Positions 26,388-35,357 of a stretch of 64,000 nucleotides of DNA are shown piece by piece (within the stretch, counting starts at the first letter, position 1; each line of letters starts with the position of its first letter). The notes beneath the pieces were generated by a model that ran no database searches, was not told where the DNA came from, and worked only from the letters and a program-made list of their open reading frames with translations. The translations under genes and the position numbers were made by a program. The DNA is from Novosphingobium profundi (lineage in GTDB: Bacteria > Pseudomonadota > Alphaproteobacteria > Sphingomonadales > Sphingomonadaceae). The DNA lies in contig NZ_JABWCU010000003.1 in assembly GCF_018491765.1 (NCBI RefSeq), positions 124,001-188,000 on the forward strand, in the 5' to 3' direction.

Positions 26388-27400
26388 GGCATCGGGATTC
26401 CGGCGCAGCAGATCACTTTCTCGAAGAGCATGAACTGGGCGTTGTCCTTGCCCGGGGCGTGCTTGGCGGACGACCAGAGCGCGCCGGGGCGGCCGATATT
26501 GACGCACCGGCCCCCTTTCACGGGTTCCATGATCTGGAGTTTGTAGCGGCTCTTGGTCCAGATGGGCTGGGGGACAAAGGAACAACCGTCCGCCGAACTG
26601 GCCGTGAGCGCGCCAAGCCGCCCCATCATGAAGACGCCGCGTGCGGCCAGCCCGGCCCAGGCCTCGACACTGTCGTCGAAATGGATGTCGCCCGCGATCG
26701 GATAGGTCGAACCCCACGACCCCATGCACCAGAAAAGCGGATCGATGACCTTGCCGGCGGCCGCGGCGGCGCTGTCCGCCCTGCAGGCAAGCCCGGCAGC
26801 GGGATTGCCGAACAGGATGGCTTCGGGCTGGATGATGGCGCCCAGGGTCCCCGATTGCCACGTTGGCAGGACCTCGGTCATCATCGCGACGTCGAAACCG
26901 TCGTTTTCGAGGCAGGGCAGGTCGGTAAACAGGTCGAGCATCGCCCACACCGGCGAAATGTAATAATGCATCTGGGCAAACATCTTGCGGGTGTTGGTGC
27001 CATCCGCGATCGACGATTGACTGCCTTGCAGCCTGCCACCGGTCGACAACAGGTCGGTCCCCAGGGCCATCATGCAACCTGGTTCCGTCACGACATCGAC
27101 CATTCGGTTGGGCGACCAGTAGGAGACCTTGACCCCGAACCAGAACTGGATTCCCTTGCGACACGCGCAGACCGGCTTGGACGCCGATTGCGCGTCGAGG
27201 GCCTGGTCGAGCGGGTCATGATTGCCTACGCGGATGCCGCCAATCGTGATGGGGAAGATACAGGTCCAGCGTACCTTGGTAATCGGATTGAACGCGCTTC
27301 CTGCCTCGCATTTGGAAGCATGCGCCGGGCTCGGGCAGGCAAGCGTCATCAGCAAGCCAAAGACGATGGCGGTGACGCACATGGGCAGACGTGCGATCAT
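26384..27400 (-). CDS. traU: TraU, F-type conjugation protein
   Basis: A 338-residue secreted protein with a signal peptide (FGLLMTLACPSPAHAS). Family landmarks are WTCIFPITIGGI near residue 45, PVCACRKGIQFWFGVKVSYWSPNRMVDVVTEPGCM, and WCMGSWGSTYPIAGDI. It has numerous Cys, as in F TraU (330). TraU is periplasmic and important for DNA transfer and pilus assembly. It is coupled to traW upstream and the first traN gene downstream through ATGA overlaps. Confidence 0.96.
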   Translation of the reverse strand: MIARLPMCVTAIVFGLLMTLACPSPAHASKCEAGSAFNPITKVRWTCIFPITIGGIRVGNHDPLDQALDAQSASKPVCACRKGIQFWFGVKVSYWSPNRMVDVVTEPGCMMALGTDLLSTGGRLQGSQSSIADGTNTRKMFAQMHYYISPVWAMLDLFTDLPCLENDGFDVAMMTEVLPTWQSGTLGAIIQPEAILFGNPAAGLACRADSAAAAAGKVIDPLFWCMGSWGSTYPIAGDIHFDDSVEAWAGLAARGVFMMGRLGALTASSADGCSFVPQPIWTKSRYKLQIMEPVKGGRCVNIGRPGALWSSAKHAPGKDNAQFMLFEKVICCAGIPMP

Positions 27401-28077
27401 CGCAGCGCTCCCGTCCCGGTTGCGCCGCGCGAGCGGCTCGAGGGGCCATATTCGGTGAGAACGAGCCGCGCGCCCGATTGCTCGACGATGACCGGTGCCA
27501 CCGTCAGCCCGAGCCGCTGCTTCACGCGCTCCTCGAGAATGAAGATGGGCCGGCCGGTTCGTTCTCCAAGCTCGATGGCATCCCCATTTTGCGTGCCCAG
27601 CGCCGACAGCAGGATAAAGTCGCTCGCGCGGGCTTCGCGCAGCGCCCAGCCAAGATCACGCGGGTGCACGACGACAAGCCGCTGAGGCAGCCGCACATAG
27701 GTCAGCGGGTTGAACGTGAAGCCCTTGGGGTAGAGCGTCTTGCCATCGGGCAGGGCAATGCCGAAATCGAGCGTGTAGAAGGGCACGACGCTGCGCACCC
27801 GATCCGCCCCGGCGACACCGAGAGGGGCGGCCTTGAGCGCGGTCCACGTGGCGCGCGGACCAAAGGCCTTACCCATATCGCGCGGCAGCGTCGCGACCCG
27901 GGCCTCGATCTCGGCGAGCGCGTCCGGCTCGGCGACGGGCCAGGTCCGTCCTATCGTGGTCCGTGACGCGATCATCGCGCCGCCTGGTTCCGCGGCCCTG
28001 GCCCCCGCAAGATCGCCCGCCGCAAGCAAGGTTGCGATGGCGCCAGAGCGCACATGTCGGGGCAGGTTACATGCCAT
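27397..28077 (-). CDS. traW: TraW, F-type conjugation protein
   Basis: A 226-residue protein with the TraW core: GRTWPVAEPDALAEIEARV near residue 45, VPFYTLDFGIALPDGKTLYPKGFTFNPLTYV in the middle, and VVHPRDLGWA and FILEERVKQRLGLTVAPVIVEQSGARL at the end. TraW is periplasmic and interacts with TrbC during pilus assembly; F TraW has 210 residues. It overlaps the small membrane protein upstream by 11 bases and traU by four. Confidence 0.95.
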   Translation of the reverse strand: MACNLPRHVRSGAIATLLAAGDLAGARAAEPGGAMIASRTTIGRTWPVAEPDALAEIEARVATLPRDMGKAFGPRATWTALKAAPLGVAGADRVRSVVPFYTLDFGIALPDGKTLYPKGFTFNPLTYVRLPQRLVVVHPRDLGWALREARASDFILLSALGTQNGDAIELGERTGRPIFILEERVKQRLGLTVAPVIVEQSGARLVLTEYGPSSRSRGATGTGALR

Positions 28078-28300
28078 GGCGTTGCTTCCCGGGGCTCGCG
28101 GTCGGCTCAGGCACGCCGATCAGCGCGGTGGTGAACGCGCACAGGGCGAGCGGCGTCAGGATCCCGATCAACACACCTGAATCGCGGTCCAGTTGCGGGG
28201 ACAGCAGCAGGAGCGTGCTCTGGACCAGCATCAGCAGGAAGCCGCTGACCGTGAGGCGGATCGCCCCAGGCGAGGGCGTCGTGGAGGCCAGGCCGTTCAT
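28067..28300 (-). CDS. Small two-helix membrane protein in tra operon
   Basis: A 77-residue protein from ATG 28300. Two hydrophobic segments (LTVSGFLLMLVQSTLLLLS and SGVLIGILTPLALCAFTTALIG) make it an integral inner-membrane protein. It lies where F-type operons have trbI, but it is shorter and I see no TrbI similarity. It overlaps the previous small gene by four bases and traW by 11. Confidence 0.6.
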   Translation of the reverse strand: MNGLASTTPSPGAIRLTVSGFLLMLVQSTLLLLSPQLDRDSGVLIGILTPLALCAFTTALIGVPEPTASPGKQRHGM

Positions 28301-28623
28301 TTGTGCCTCCACCGGGGAACGCGGCGCATCAGCTTGGCGACGCCAGCCGATGCGCTCAGCAGAAGGAGACCGGTCGCAAGGCAGGATGCGGCAACGAGGA
28401 GCGCGGCGCGCAGCACCATCATAACCGGCTGTGTGAGCAGGAGCCCGGCCACGAGCACGAGCAGCCCCATCATCACCGTCTCGATCATCACGAGCCGCAA
28501 ACGCCACCGGAAGGCTTCCGCCTCGAAGCGCTCGGCAAGGCGTTGCTCGACGATCAGCTCGATGGCCGCGTCGTCGGGCCTGGTGAAGGCCTGCTGGTCG
28601 GGGTGGGGCGTGGAGCGCGTCAT
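28297..28623 (-). CDS. Small two-helix membrane protein after traC
   Basis: A 108-residue protein from ATG 28623 (AAGGAG about 10 bases upstream; ATG 28632 is possible). A charged N-terminal half (ELIVEQRLAERFEAEAFRWRLRL) is followed by two membrane helices (VMIETVMMGLLVLVAGLLL and VLRAALLVAASCLATGLLLL). No family is recognised. Position between traC and traW suggests an accessory inner-membrane part of the secretion channel. Confidence 0.6.
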   Translation of the reverse strand: MTRSTPHPDQQAFTRPDDAAIELIVEQRLAERFEAEAFRWRLRLVMIETVMMGLLVLVAGLLLTQPVMMVLRAALLVAASCLATGLLLLSASAGVAKLMRRVPRWRHK

Positions 28624-28628
28624 GTTAG

Positions 28629-31127
28629 TCATACTCCTTCCGGACCATGGGCGAGCGAGGTACCCAGAATTTCTCGGGGCTCGACCCCGGCCAGGCGGCA
28701 GATCGCCTCCAGCGGCGATAGCCCCTGGCGGATCAGTGTTTCGAAGGCGGCCACTTCGTCGGGAGCCGAGGTGTTGATCCAGTAGGAAAAGGGATCGACG
28801 ACCAGGCGGGCGATGCCGAGCCCAAGGGGAGAATCGATGAACACTTCGCTGTAATCGGGCTTGGAATTGCGGACCGATTTCAGCAGTTCGAGAACGAACC
28901 CCGAATAATCGAGGATCTTGCTGTCGACCGCCCGGTCATAGGTCGAGCCCTGAAGCAGGAAGCGGGTTGCCGCGTTTTCCAGAATGACCTGGCCGGTGCC
29001 GCCGAACAGCGTCAGGTCGTTCATCGATTGCAACACGATGCCGAACGAACCGCGATACTTGCGCGCGCGCCGGTAGCCCTGGCCAAAGGCTTCCGCGAGG
29101 CGGCCCAGATTCTGCCCGTCGGTGCGCGTCATGAATTGCGCGGCCTCGTCGCACAGGACAAAGCGCGGGCGATCGCGCGCCGAAAGATAGAGTTCCTGTG
29201 TCACCGCATTCACCACCACCATGACGATGACGTTGAACAGATCGGGCATCGATTTGAGACGTTCGAGTTCTAGGACGACGAATTCGTCGTGACGAATATC
29301 CAGCGTCGAAGGGCCGTTGAAGTAGTGGCCATAGGCGCCGTCCGACCCGAAATCCCTCAGATTGAAGGCGAGCTCACGGGCAGTCGGAACGAGATGGTCG
29401 ACACTGTCGAGCGCGGTTTCGACCAGCGCGGGATAAGTCCCGAGCCATTCGCGCACGGCATCGATGCCATGGTCTGCCCGGCCGGTGTCGATCGTCCACT
29501 GGACCGCGGACTTGAGGAGGTTCCATTGCGAGGTCGTGACGCCCTTGCGGGTGGACGCGTTGGCCATCTCGGCGACGATCGCCACCGCCATGGTGATGGC
29601 CGACTGCTTGTCGTCGCCGTCGAGCGCGAGTCCCATGTCGAAAGGGTTGAGCACGAGATGCTCTTCCCCGATGTCGATGTAGCGGCCCGAGCACAACGTG
29701 CACAGCTTCCGGTAGCTGCCGCCGATGTCGATGATGCGGATGAGCGCGCCCGAGGCGTAGTATTGCTGGCACAGATTGTTGAGCAGGAAGCTCTTGCCCG
29801 CGCCGCTTTCGGCGGAAACGACGAAATTGTAGTTGTTGATGCGCGGATCGAACAGGTCGAGCGTGACAAGCTGCCCCTTGCGCCCGGTGTAGAGCAGGGC
29901 CGGGCGACCTCCGCCGCGAAAGTCGGTCTGGATCGGCGCCATCAGTACGGCGGCCTTAACCGGCATGCGGAAATCGCGCTCGAGCAGGCGCAGCGTGGTG
30001 CGGTCGGGATAGAGCCCGAAAGGTAGGCTCATCACCAGCAAGGTCGGGTTGAGGTAGCTTTCCTCCTGCATCGAAAAGGGCAGAGGCTCGCCTTCCCAGA
30101 GGCGTTTGGCCCGCGCGGCCAGATCGCGGGCATGGGCACGGTCGCGGCCGAACACCCAGACGGTCGGGATCACCCGGACGAATTTGCTGTTGCCCGCTTC
30201 GTCGAGAATCCAGCCGATTTCCTCGATCTGCTTGCCGACCTCGACCGCAAAGCTGCCGGCGGCCTTTTGCGCCGAGAGAATCTGCGCGCGCTTGTGTATC
30301 TCGAATTGCGAATGATCGAAGAGGACATTGAGCGTGTAGAGGAAAGGTCCGCCGATCTGGTCGCTGTCCTCGGACGCACCGCGCATCCCGCCCATGAGCC
30401 GATTGGCACGTTCGGCCGTGATCCGCCGCGCCGGCGCCTTGGGCGTCAGGCAGCGCGCCACCTGATTGCCGAGGAAGACCTCCGCGCCCTCGAAGACGAG
30501 ATCGGGACCCGCATCGATGATCTGCTTGGCGATCGCCGGCGCGCCAAGGCGCGTTCCCTCGGCAAAGACACCCGGCGCACTTTGTGTGACGCCGTTGAAA
30601 ATGCGCCGGTAGAAGGCGACCAGTTCTTGCGGTGGCAGGCGTCGGATGCCCAGCTTGGACAATTGCTCCTCGACCTGTCGGCGCAAATCCTCGCCCAGCG
30701 GGCGCCGCGTCTTGATCGAGAGCAGCGTGCGGAAATTGCGAACAGGGATGCCGTGGAGGGCCTCGAGGCCAAAGCGGCCTTGCGCGAGATAGGCCCTGGT
30801 CTGACGGGCCGAGGCCTGGATCAGCGGATCGTCGCGCGTCTTCAGGTCGAGGAAGGCATCCAGCGCGTCGTCGATCAGCGGGTCCGCGAAGGTGTGGATC
30901 TGAAGAACCGTCCCATCCGGAAAATGAATGTTGAACAAGCCCTGCAAGGCGCCCTGGACGTGCGCGAACATATAGGCCGCAGGGACCAGTTCCCAGGCAT
31001 GGCCCCACGTGTCGTCGAGGCACAGGAAGGCCTCGCTGTCCTCATCCCAGGCGACCAAGGGCAGATAGTCCGAAAAACTGTCGCGGCGCACCGTGCGGCG
31101 CAGGCGGGCATAGCTGAGCGCGCTCAT
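28629..31127 (-). CDS. traC: TraC, VirB4-like ATPase of the F-type secretion system
   Basis: An 832-residue cytoplasmic ATPase from ATG 31127 (MSALSYARLRRTVRR). The N-terminal TraC-type domain (YLPLVAWDEDSEAFLCLDDTWGHAWEL) is followed by a VirB4 P-loop ATPase: Walker A SAESGAGKSFLL near residue 440, Walker B FVLCDEAAQFM near 650, and a motor-domain tail. It energises pilus assembly. Its size fits F TraC (875). It overlaps traV by four bases upstream. A longer open frame above this start is traV in another frame. Confidence 0.96.
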   Translation of the reverse strand: MSALSYARLRRTVRRDSFSDYLPLVAWDEDSEAFLCLDDTWGHAWELVPAAYMFAHVQGALQGLFNIHFPDGTVLQIHTFADPLIDDALDAFLDLKTRDDPLIQASARQTRAYLAQGRFGLEALHGIPVRNFRTLLSIKTRRPLGEDLRRQVEEQLSKLGIRRLPPQELVAFYRRIFNGVTQSAPGVFAEGTRLGAPAIAKQIIDAGPDLVFEGAEVFLGNQVARCLTPKAPARRITAERANRLMGGMRGASEDSDQIGGPFLYTLNVLFDHSQFEIHKRAQILSAQKAAGSFAVEVGKQIEEIGWILDEAGNSKFVRVIPTVWVFGRDRAHARDLAARAKRLWEGEPLPFSMQEESYLNPTLLVMSLPFGLYPDRTTLRLLERDFRMPVKAAVLMAPIQTDFRGGGRPALLYTGRKGQLVTLDLFDPRINNYNFVVSAESGAGKSFLLNNLCQQYYASGALIRIIDIGGSYRKLCTLCSGRYIDIGEEHLVLNPFDMGLALDGDDKQSAITMAVAIVAEMANASTRKGVTTSQWNLLKSAVQWTIDTGRADHGIDAVREWLGTYPALVETALDSVDHLVPTARELAFNLRDFGSDGAYGHYFNGPSTLDIRHDEFVVLELERLKSMPDLFNVIVMVVVNAVTQELYLSARDRPRFVLCDEAAQFMTRTDGQNLGRLAEAFGQGYRRARKYRGSFGIVLQSMNDLTLFGGTGQVILENAATRFLLQGSTYDRAVDSKILDYSGFVLELLKSVRNSKPDYSEVFIDSPLGLGIARLVVDPFSYWINTSAPDEVAAFETLIRQGLSPLEAICRLAGVEPREILGTSLAHGPEGV

Positions 31128-31765
31128 GGCTGCGGCTCGGAGGCAGGCGAGGGCGTCAGAGCAAGCGAAGAACCCGGCTGCGCTGCGGGCAAGACGCTTC
31201 CGTCGGGGGAGAGGGGCTCGCGGACCTGGCCCAGGATCGGAGCGCGCGACGCCCGATCGGGGGAGGCCACCAGCGCGCCGCCAACGACCCACACCGGCCT
31301 GTCGATCACCGAATAGACATAGCGCGGCATGTAGAGCCGGTCGGGCCGCTGGCGGCCGGCATAAGGCAGGATCAGCGTCCGCACGGTTCGTGCCGGCTTC
31401 AGCATCGGCGTGACGGGCGCCTCGATCAAGCCCTTGAGCTCGCGATAGACGCTCTCCCTGTAGCTGCCATAGGCGCTGGCAGCGGCTTTGGCCCGCGTGC
31501 TGGATGGGCCTGTGGACGCACTGGACCTGCCCAACATGGCGCGGTCGTTGGTGACCTCGGGGTCGGGCTTCGACGCCACGCCGGCCACGGCGTCCGCATA
31601 GGCCCGCTCGGGATGGATGCACTGGCCGTGGTCGCTGTTCTTGCAGTCGAATTTTTCCGAATAGGGCGACAGGACGGATCCGACCGCCGCACAACCGGCA
31701 AGACTTGCCAACAGGCTGAGGGCGAGGACGGAGCGGTTCAACGCGAGATGCGTGGGTATCGGCAT
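31124..31765 (-). CDS. traV: TraV, outer-membrane lipoprotein of the core complex
   Basis: A 213-residue protein from ATG 31765, chosen because GGAGG precedes it by 7 bases (ATG 31798 is upstream without one). A lipobox LASLAGC gives the acylated Cys. YSEKFDCKNSDHGQCIHPERAY matches the Cys-containing TraV region, and ILPYAGRQRPDRLYMPRYVYSVIDRPVWVVG is the conserved C-terminal block. TraV is the VirB7-like anchor that links TraK and TraB at the outer membrane. Confidence 0.93.
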   Translation of the reverse strand: MPIPTHLALNRSVLALSLLASLAGCAAVGSVLSPYSEKFDCKNSDHGQCIHPERAYADAVAGVASKPDPEVTNDRAMLGRSSASTGPSSTRAKAAASAYGSYRESVYRELKGLIEAPVTPMLKPARTVRTLILPYAGRQRPDRLYMPRYVYSVIDRPVWVVGGALVASPDRASRAPILGQVREPLSPDGSVLPAAQPGSSLALTPSPASEPQP

Positions 31766-31797
31766 GGCAAGGCCTCCTTGCAGAATGAGCGGGCGCA

Positions 31798-33081
31798 TCA
31801 GAATTTGCTCCCCACCGACGGCTTGATCTCGAGGGCAAGCCCCTCCTGGATGACGACCACGACATCCTTGGCGGCACCGACTTCGACCACCGGTCCGGCC
31901 TGGCGGGCGAGATCGAGGTAGAAGTCGGTCAGCTTGTCCGAGGACTTGGACAGGCCGCCCGCGACACCCGATTTGATGGCATCGCCGGCATCGAGACTGC
32001 GCACACTGCCAAGCGCCGAGGTCGACACGCTGCCGAACGCCCCTTCCACGCTCTGCGAGATGCCCGCCAGCGTGCCGGCGATGAACGAGCGGGCGAGCGT
32101 TGCTCCGGCGCGTGTCACCACCTTGCCCGAAAGGCCCTTCTTCCCGTCGGCGTCGACGAAGAAGCCCTTGATTGCCTGATCGACCACCGCATGGCTTTCG
32201 AAGTCGACACAGGAGATCGAGACGAGCTGGATCTCGACCCGTTCTTTCGCGAGGCTCCCGGTCGCATTGCCGATGACGAAGCAGCCCGCGAGGTTCGCCT
32301 TGACTTCGTTGGGCAGGACCGCCGGGGCCTGAACCCGCGCAATGATCGGTTCGGGGTTGCTGGTCGCATCCCGGCTCGCCAGAGCGTCAACGCCGGTCAG
32401 CAGCCGTGCCTTCATGAAACCAGGCGGTAAATAGATCGTCCGCTTGTCTTTTTTTGACGAGGACGAGCTGCCGGCACCTCCTTCCAGGCTGTGGCTGGGG
32501 CTTGCCGCCCCGATCGCTCCGACCCGCCGCTCCGTGGGCGGTGCCGGCGGCGCCGCAGGAGCGGACGGGGGAGCCGGAATGGCGTCGATCGCCGCACGGG
32601 CCTCGGGCGGGGCCGGAGGATAGGCTGGAATCTCGTCGGGAATGGCCGGGGGCAGATCGTCGCCATCGGGCATGCCGGTCTCGCCTGCGCCGGGCACCAG
32701 CTTGCCCTCTTCGATGGCGCTGACCCGCTCGCCAAGCAGCGCCTGTCCATCGATGATCTTTTGCAAGTCGCCGCGCAGTTTCAACTCCAGGCTGTCCCCA
32801 CGCAGCCCGGCCCCCATGTCGAGGTTGGACGTCTGCGGGCCCTTGGCCGGCTCCTTCCGGCCGCTGGTACTTGCCGTGTAAAGGCCAAGGCCCAGCACCG
32901 CGATCATCGCGACGACGCCCAACTGCCTTGCGCGCAATCTCTGCTGCGACGTCAGCTTCGACCATTGCGCGGGAAGGTCCAGCAGCGCAGGCCTTGGCAA
33001 CGCGCCGTTCAGGCTCTCGTCGCGATCGCCGTGCGGCGCCGGGCCCGTGGACGTTCCGGTGGTGTCCTCTGGCACGCTCAT
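31798..33081 (-). CDS. traB: TraB, VirB10-like core-complex protein
   Basis: A 427-residue bitopic inner-membrane protein. A cytoplasmic N-terminus and one membrane helix (LGVVAMIAVLGLGLYTAS) are followed by a Pro/Ala-rich periplasmic stretch (AYPPAPPEARAAIDAIPAPP) and the VirB10-type beta-barrel domain (TIYLPPGFMKARLLTGVDA, ANLAGCFVIGNATGSLAKERVEIQLVSISCVD). TraB spans the envelope and forms the core with TraK and TraV. ATGA overlap with traK upstream. Confidence 0.96.
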   Translation of the reverse strand: MSVPEDTTGTSTGPAPHGDRDESLNGALPRPALLDLPAQWSKLTSQQRLRARQLGVVAMIAVLGLGLYTASTSGRKEPAKGPQTSNLDMGAGLRGDSLELKLRGDLQKIIDGQALLGERVSAIEEGKLVPGAGETGMPDGDDLPPAIPDEIPAYPPAPPEARAAIDAIPAPPSAPAAPPAPPTERRVGAIGAASPSHSLEGGAGSSSSSKKDKRTIYLPPGFMKARLLTGVDALASRDATSNPEPIIARVQAPAVLPNEVKANLAGCFVIGNATGSLAKERVEIQLVSISCVDFESHAVVDQAIKGFFVDADGKKGLSGKVVTRAGATLARSFIAGTLAGISQSVEGAFGSVSTSALGSVRSLDAGDAIKSGVAGGLSKSSDKLTDFYLDLARQAGPVVEVGAAKDVVVVIQEGLALEIKPSVGSKF

Positions 33082-33857
33082 GGCTGAACGCTCCGGGACA
33101 CGACGATCAGGCGCGCGGTTTCCCCCGGCGCCAGGGCCAGGCGATCGAGCGTGACGGCAAAGATGTCGGGGCCGAGCGCGGTATCGAGGAAATCGCGCTC
33201 ATCGAGCGTGATGGCGGCGCTGGCCGCGATGAAGTACTCGCGGACCGAGAGACCCGCGCCCTCGACGTCGAGCCGTCGGTGTTCGGTCAGCGATGCGCCC
33301 GCCAGGCCGGGCAGTACGAGGCGATCGCGCGATGGGGCCACGTCGGAAAAGGACGCCGGGACGCGGTCCTGAAGGATAGCCAGCGCGATCCCCACCGCCC
33401 GTTCCTCCTCGACCAGAGGCCCCAGAAGCGCCTCGTTCGCCCGGGCGCGCTGCGCGCGGCCCGGGACAAGTGTCACGGTCTGGGCCGGAATGTCGGCCGG
33501 CTCGGCGTAGAGCGGATAGATCGCTCCATTGCACGCGACGAAGAATTCCGAGGGCGTCGTTACGTAAGTCCGGGTCCTGGCCCCCATGTCGTCGGTTTCG
33601 AGCACGAGGAACTTGATCCAGGCGTCCGCGCCGCCGCGTTCGACGGCAAGCCCCTTTTCGGCGGAGAACTTGACGTCGTCGATGTCCCCGCCAACGCACA
33701 CCACATGGTTTATGTCGCGGTTGGACAAGCGGATGCGGCTCGTCTGGTCGGGCACGGCCGCAATGGTCTGCGCACCGGCAGGGAGCGCGAGGGTGAGCGA
33801 GGCGCCAAGCGCCCCGGCGAAACAGGTGCGCCGTGTGCGGTTACCGGACGTCGGCAT
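33078..33857 (-). CDS. traK: TraK, secretin-like VirB9-type protein
   Basis: A 259-residue secreted protein with signal peptide (ALGASLTLALPAGAQT). The TraK pattern is visible in SRIRLSNRDINHVVCVGGDIDDVKFSAEKG, followed by beta-rich sequence and a C-terminal LAPGETARLIVVSRS. TraK joins TraV in the outer-membrane part of the core complex. Size agrees with F TraK (242). It overlaps traE by 17 bases and traB by four. Confidence 0.95.
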   Translation of the reverse strand: MPTSGNRTRRTCFAGALGASLTLALPAGAQTIAAVPDQTSRIRLSNRDINHVVCVGGDIDDVKFSAEKGLAVERGGADAWIKFLVLETDDMGARTRTYVTTPSEFFVACNGAIYPLYAEPADIPAQTVTLVPGRAQRARANEALLGPLVEEERAVGIALAILQDRVPASFSDVAPSRDRLVLPGLAGASLTEHRRLDVEGAGLSVREYFIAASAAITLDERDFLDTALGPDIFAVTLDRLALAPGETARLIVVSRSVQP

Positions 33858-34476
33858 TGAAATTCTCCTCCTGGAGCGCGGTCAGCCAGAAGCGGCCGTT
33901 CTCGAGTGCGTAGCGAATGCGCAGATTGCCCCGGAACTTGCGGGTCACCCCGCCGATGACGCGCACCTTTTCGATCGGCACCAGAATCTCGCTGCCCGTC
34001 CAGGTCACGGGTTGATCCCCGCGGATATAGGTCGCGATCGAGAGTGTCGGGTTGTTGCCAAGCTCGTCGAGCAGGTGGTTCAGGCTGTCGCGCAGAGCGT
34101 TGTAGGCGCTGGGATGCGCGATCCGCAGCAGTTCCTGGAACTGCCGGTCGGCCGAGTAGGACGAGTACGTGCCGACGAGCGCGACGATGTTGAAGGTGAT
34201 GGCCCGCAAATAGCCCTGTGAGGGCATGTTGCCGGTGACGTAGAGATCCCCGTCCGCGCCGAAGGGGACGATCACCGTTCGCGTGTTCTGGTTCGAGGTG
34301 TAAAGGACCGCACCCAGGACCGCGGTGATGCCGAACAGCCCGGCGACCGCGACCTTGAGCAGCCGGTTTTCCTCGAAGAGGTTCGCCGATCCCTGCAGAT
34401 AGCGGTGCAGGTGCCAGCTCGGCCGGGTATCGCCGATCATGTCGGCCTGACGCTTTCGCCGAAAGGGGTGAGCCAT
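33841..34476 (-). CDS. traE: TraE, VirB5/VirB8-like membrane protein
   Basis: A 211-residue protein with one N-terminal membrane helix (LLKVAVAGLFGITAVLGAVLYTS) and a periplasmic domain of the TraE family (GYLRAITFNIVALVGTYSSYSADRQFQELLRIAHPSAYNALRDSL, and later TRKFRGNLRIRYALENGRFWLTALQEEN). TraE is an inner-membrane part needed for pilus assembly, 188 residues in F. It lies five bases after traL. Confidence 0.95.
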   Translation of the reverse strand: MAHPFRRKRQADMIGDTRPSWHLHRYLQGSANLFEENRLLKVAVAGLFGITAVLGAVLYTSNQNTRTVIVPFGADGDLYVTGNMPSQGYLRAITFNIVALVGTYSSYSADRQFQELLRIAHPSAYNALRDSLNHLLDELGNNPTLSIATYIRGDQPVTWTGSEILVPIEKVRVIGGVTRKFRGNLRIRYALENGRFWLTALQEENFNADVR

Positions 34477-34481
34477 GACAT

Positions 34482-34748
34482 CTACTCGAAAAAGCGGGTC
34501 TGGGTCGGACCCGGATAATGGCGCAAGCGGACAAGGCCCCAGCGCCAGGCCAGGTGGGGAATGAACCCGCGTGGCTTGGTCCGCTTCCAGGGAATGAAGA
34601 GAAGAAGGGCGCCAATGAGCAGCCAGCCGATGATCCCGCCGACAATGACCGCGACGAAGATCACGCTCATCACGACGATGAATTCCTGACTGTCGAACCA
34701 GAGAATCTGGACCGGTCGGTGCAGGAACTGTGGCAAGCGTTCATCCAC
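34482..34748 (-). CDS. traL: TraL, small pilus-assembly membrane protein
   Basis: An 88-residue protein from GTG 34748, preceded by AAGGAAGAAGG. The family pattern ERLPQFLHRPVQILWFDSQEF is followed by a membrane hairpin (VVMSVIFVAVIVGGIIGWLLIGALLLFIPW) and a basic C-terminus (GLVRLRHYPGPTQTRFFE). F TraL has 91 residues and acts at the tip of the assembling pilus. A longer frame upstream overlaps the space after traA and looks non-coding. Confidence 0.92.
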   Translation of the reverse strand: MDERLPQFLHRPVQILWFDSQEFIVVMSVIFVAVIVGGIIGWLLIGALLLFIPWKRTKPRGFIPHLAWRWGLVRLRHYPGPTQTRFFE

Positions 34749-34856
34749 GCCCTTCTTCCTTGCTTCACCACGCTGACCGGCGTGGGTTGCGGAAGGCGAC
34801 CATCGCCATCCGTTCAATGGGCCGCTCGCCGGCGAGCCGGAGGTGCGGCCAGGCGC

Positions 34857-35174
34857 TCAGATCACCATCCCAAAGGTCTGGAGAATCGAGTCCGCCTTGA
34901 TGAGGCAGACCGCCGCCACGATCGTGGGAATGCCGATCATGATGTTCGAGAAGAGCCGTGAAACGCCGAAGAGGAACGCCGCGACACCGCCCACGAAGCC
35001 AAGTGGTCCCTTGACCCCCTGGTTTACGACGATGTCGTAGATGTCGTAGCCGAGGTCGCCGGCCGCCGGCGCCTGGAAGGCGTAGGCGACACTCGTGCTG
35101 GCGACCACGGCGAGAAGGAAAAGCACCGCCGCGTCGATCGTGCGGAGCGTCCTTTCCCGAAGCAAAATCAACAT
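34857..35174 (-). CDS. traA: TraA-like pilin precursor
   Basis: A 105-residue precursor from ATG 35174, with AAGGAG eight bases upstream. A long leader with a hydrophobic stretch (AAVLFLLAVVASTSVAYA) ends in a probable cleavage site before FQAPAAG, leaving about 72 residues. The mature part has two hydrophobic helices (GPLGFVGGVAAFLFGVSRL and IGIPTIVAAVCLIKADSIL) as in F pilin. It would be the main pilus subunit. It follows a 183-base gap after the DsbC-like gene, so it may have its own promoter. Confidence 0.9.
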   Translation of the reverse strand: MLILLRERTLRTIDAAVLFLLAVVASTSVAYAFQAPAAGDLGYDIYDIVVNQGVKGPLGFVGGVAAFLFGVSRLFSNIMIGIPTIVAAVCLIKADSILQTFGMVI

Positions 35175-35357
35175 ATGCAATCTCCTTGTCTTGCTGGGAG
35201 CCTTCCCGAACATGCCCGCCGACGCCGACAATCCATCGTGTCCGGCCTGCAAGAGTGCTGGATGGCTCCAGGAGGAGCACTCCGCCGGCATTCCGCTCCT
35301 CGCCCGGCGCCGTTCGGGCGCGCGCAGCCAGGGTTCACCCCATCGGTGCGTCAGCCC

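Noticed and set aside
26388..27164. Extended N-terminus of the first TraN gene up to 27164
   Set aside because: This part overlaps traU in another frame and looks like noise. ATG 26387 directly overlaps the traU stop.
31128..31877. Extended N-terminus of traC up to 31877
   Set aside because: It covers traV in another frame; the TraC family starts at MSALSYARLRR (31127).
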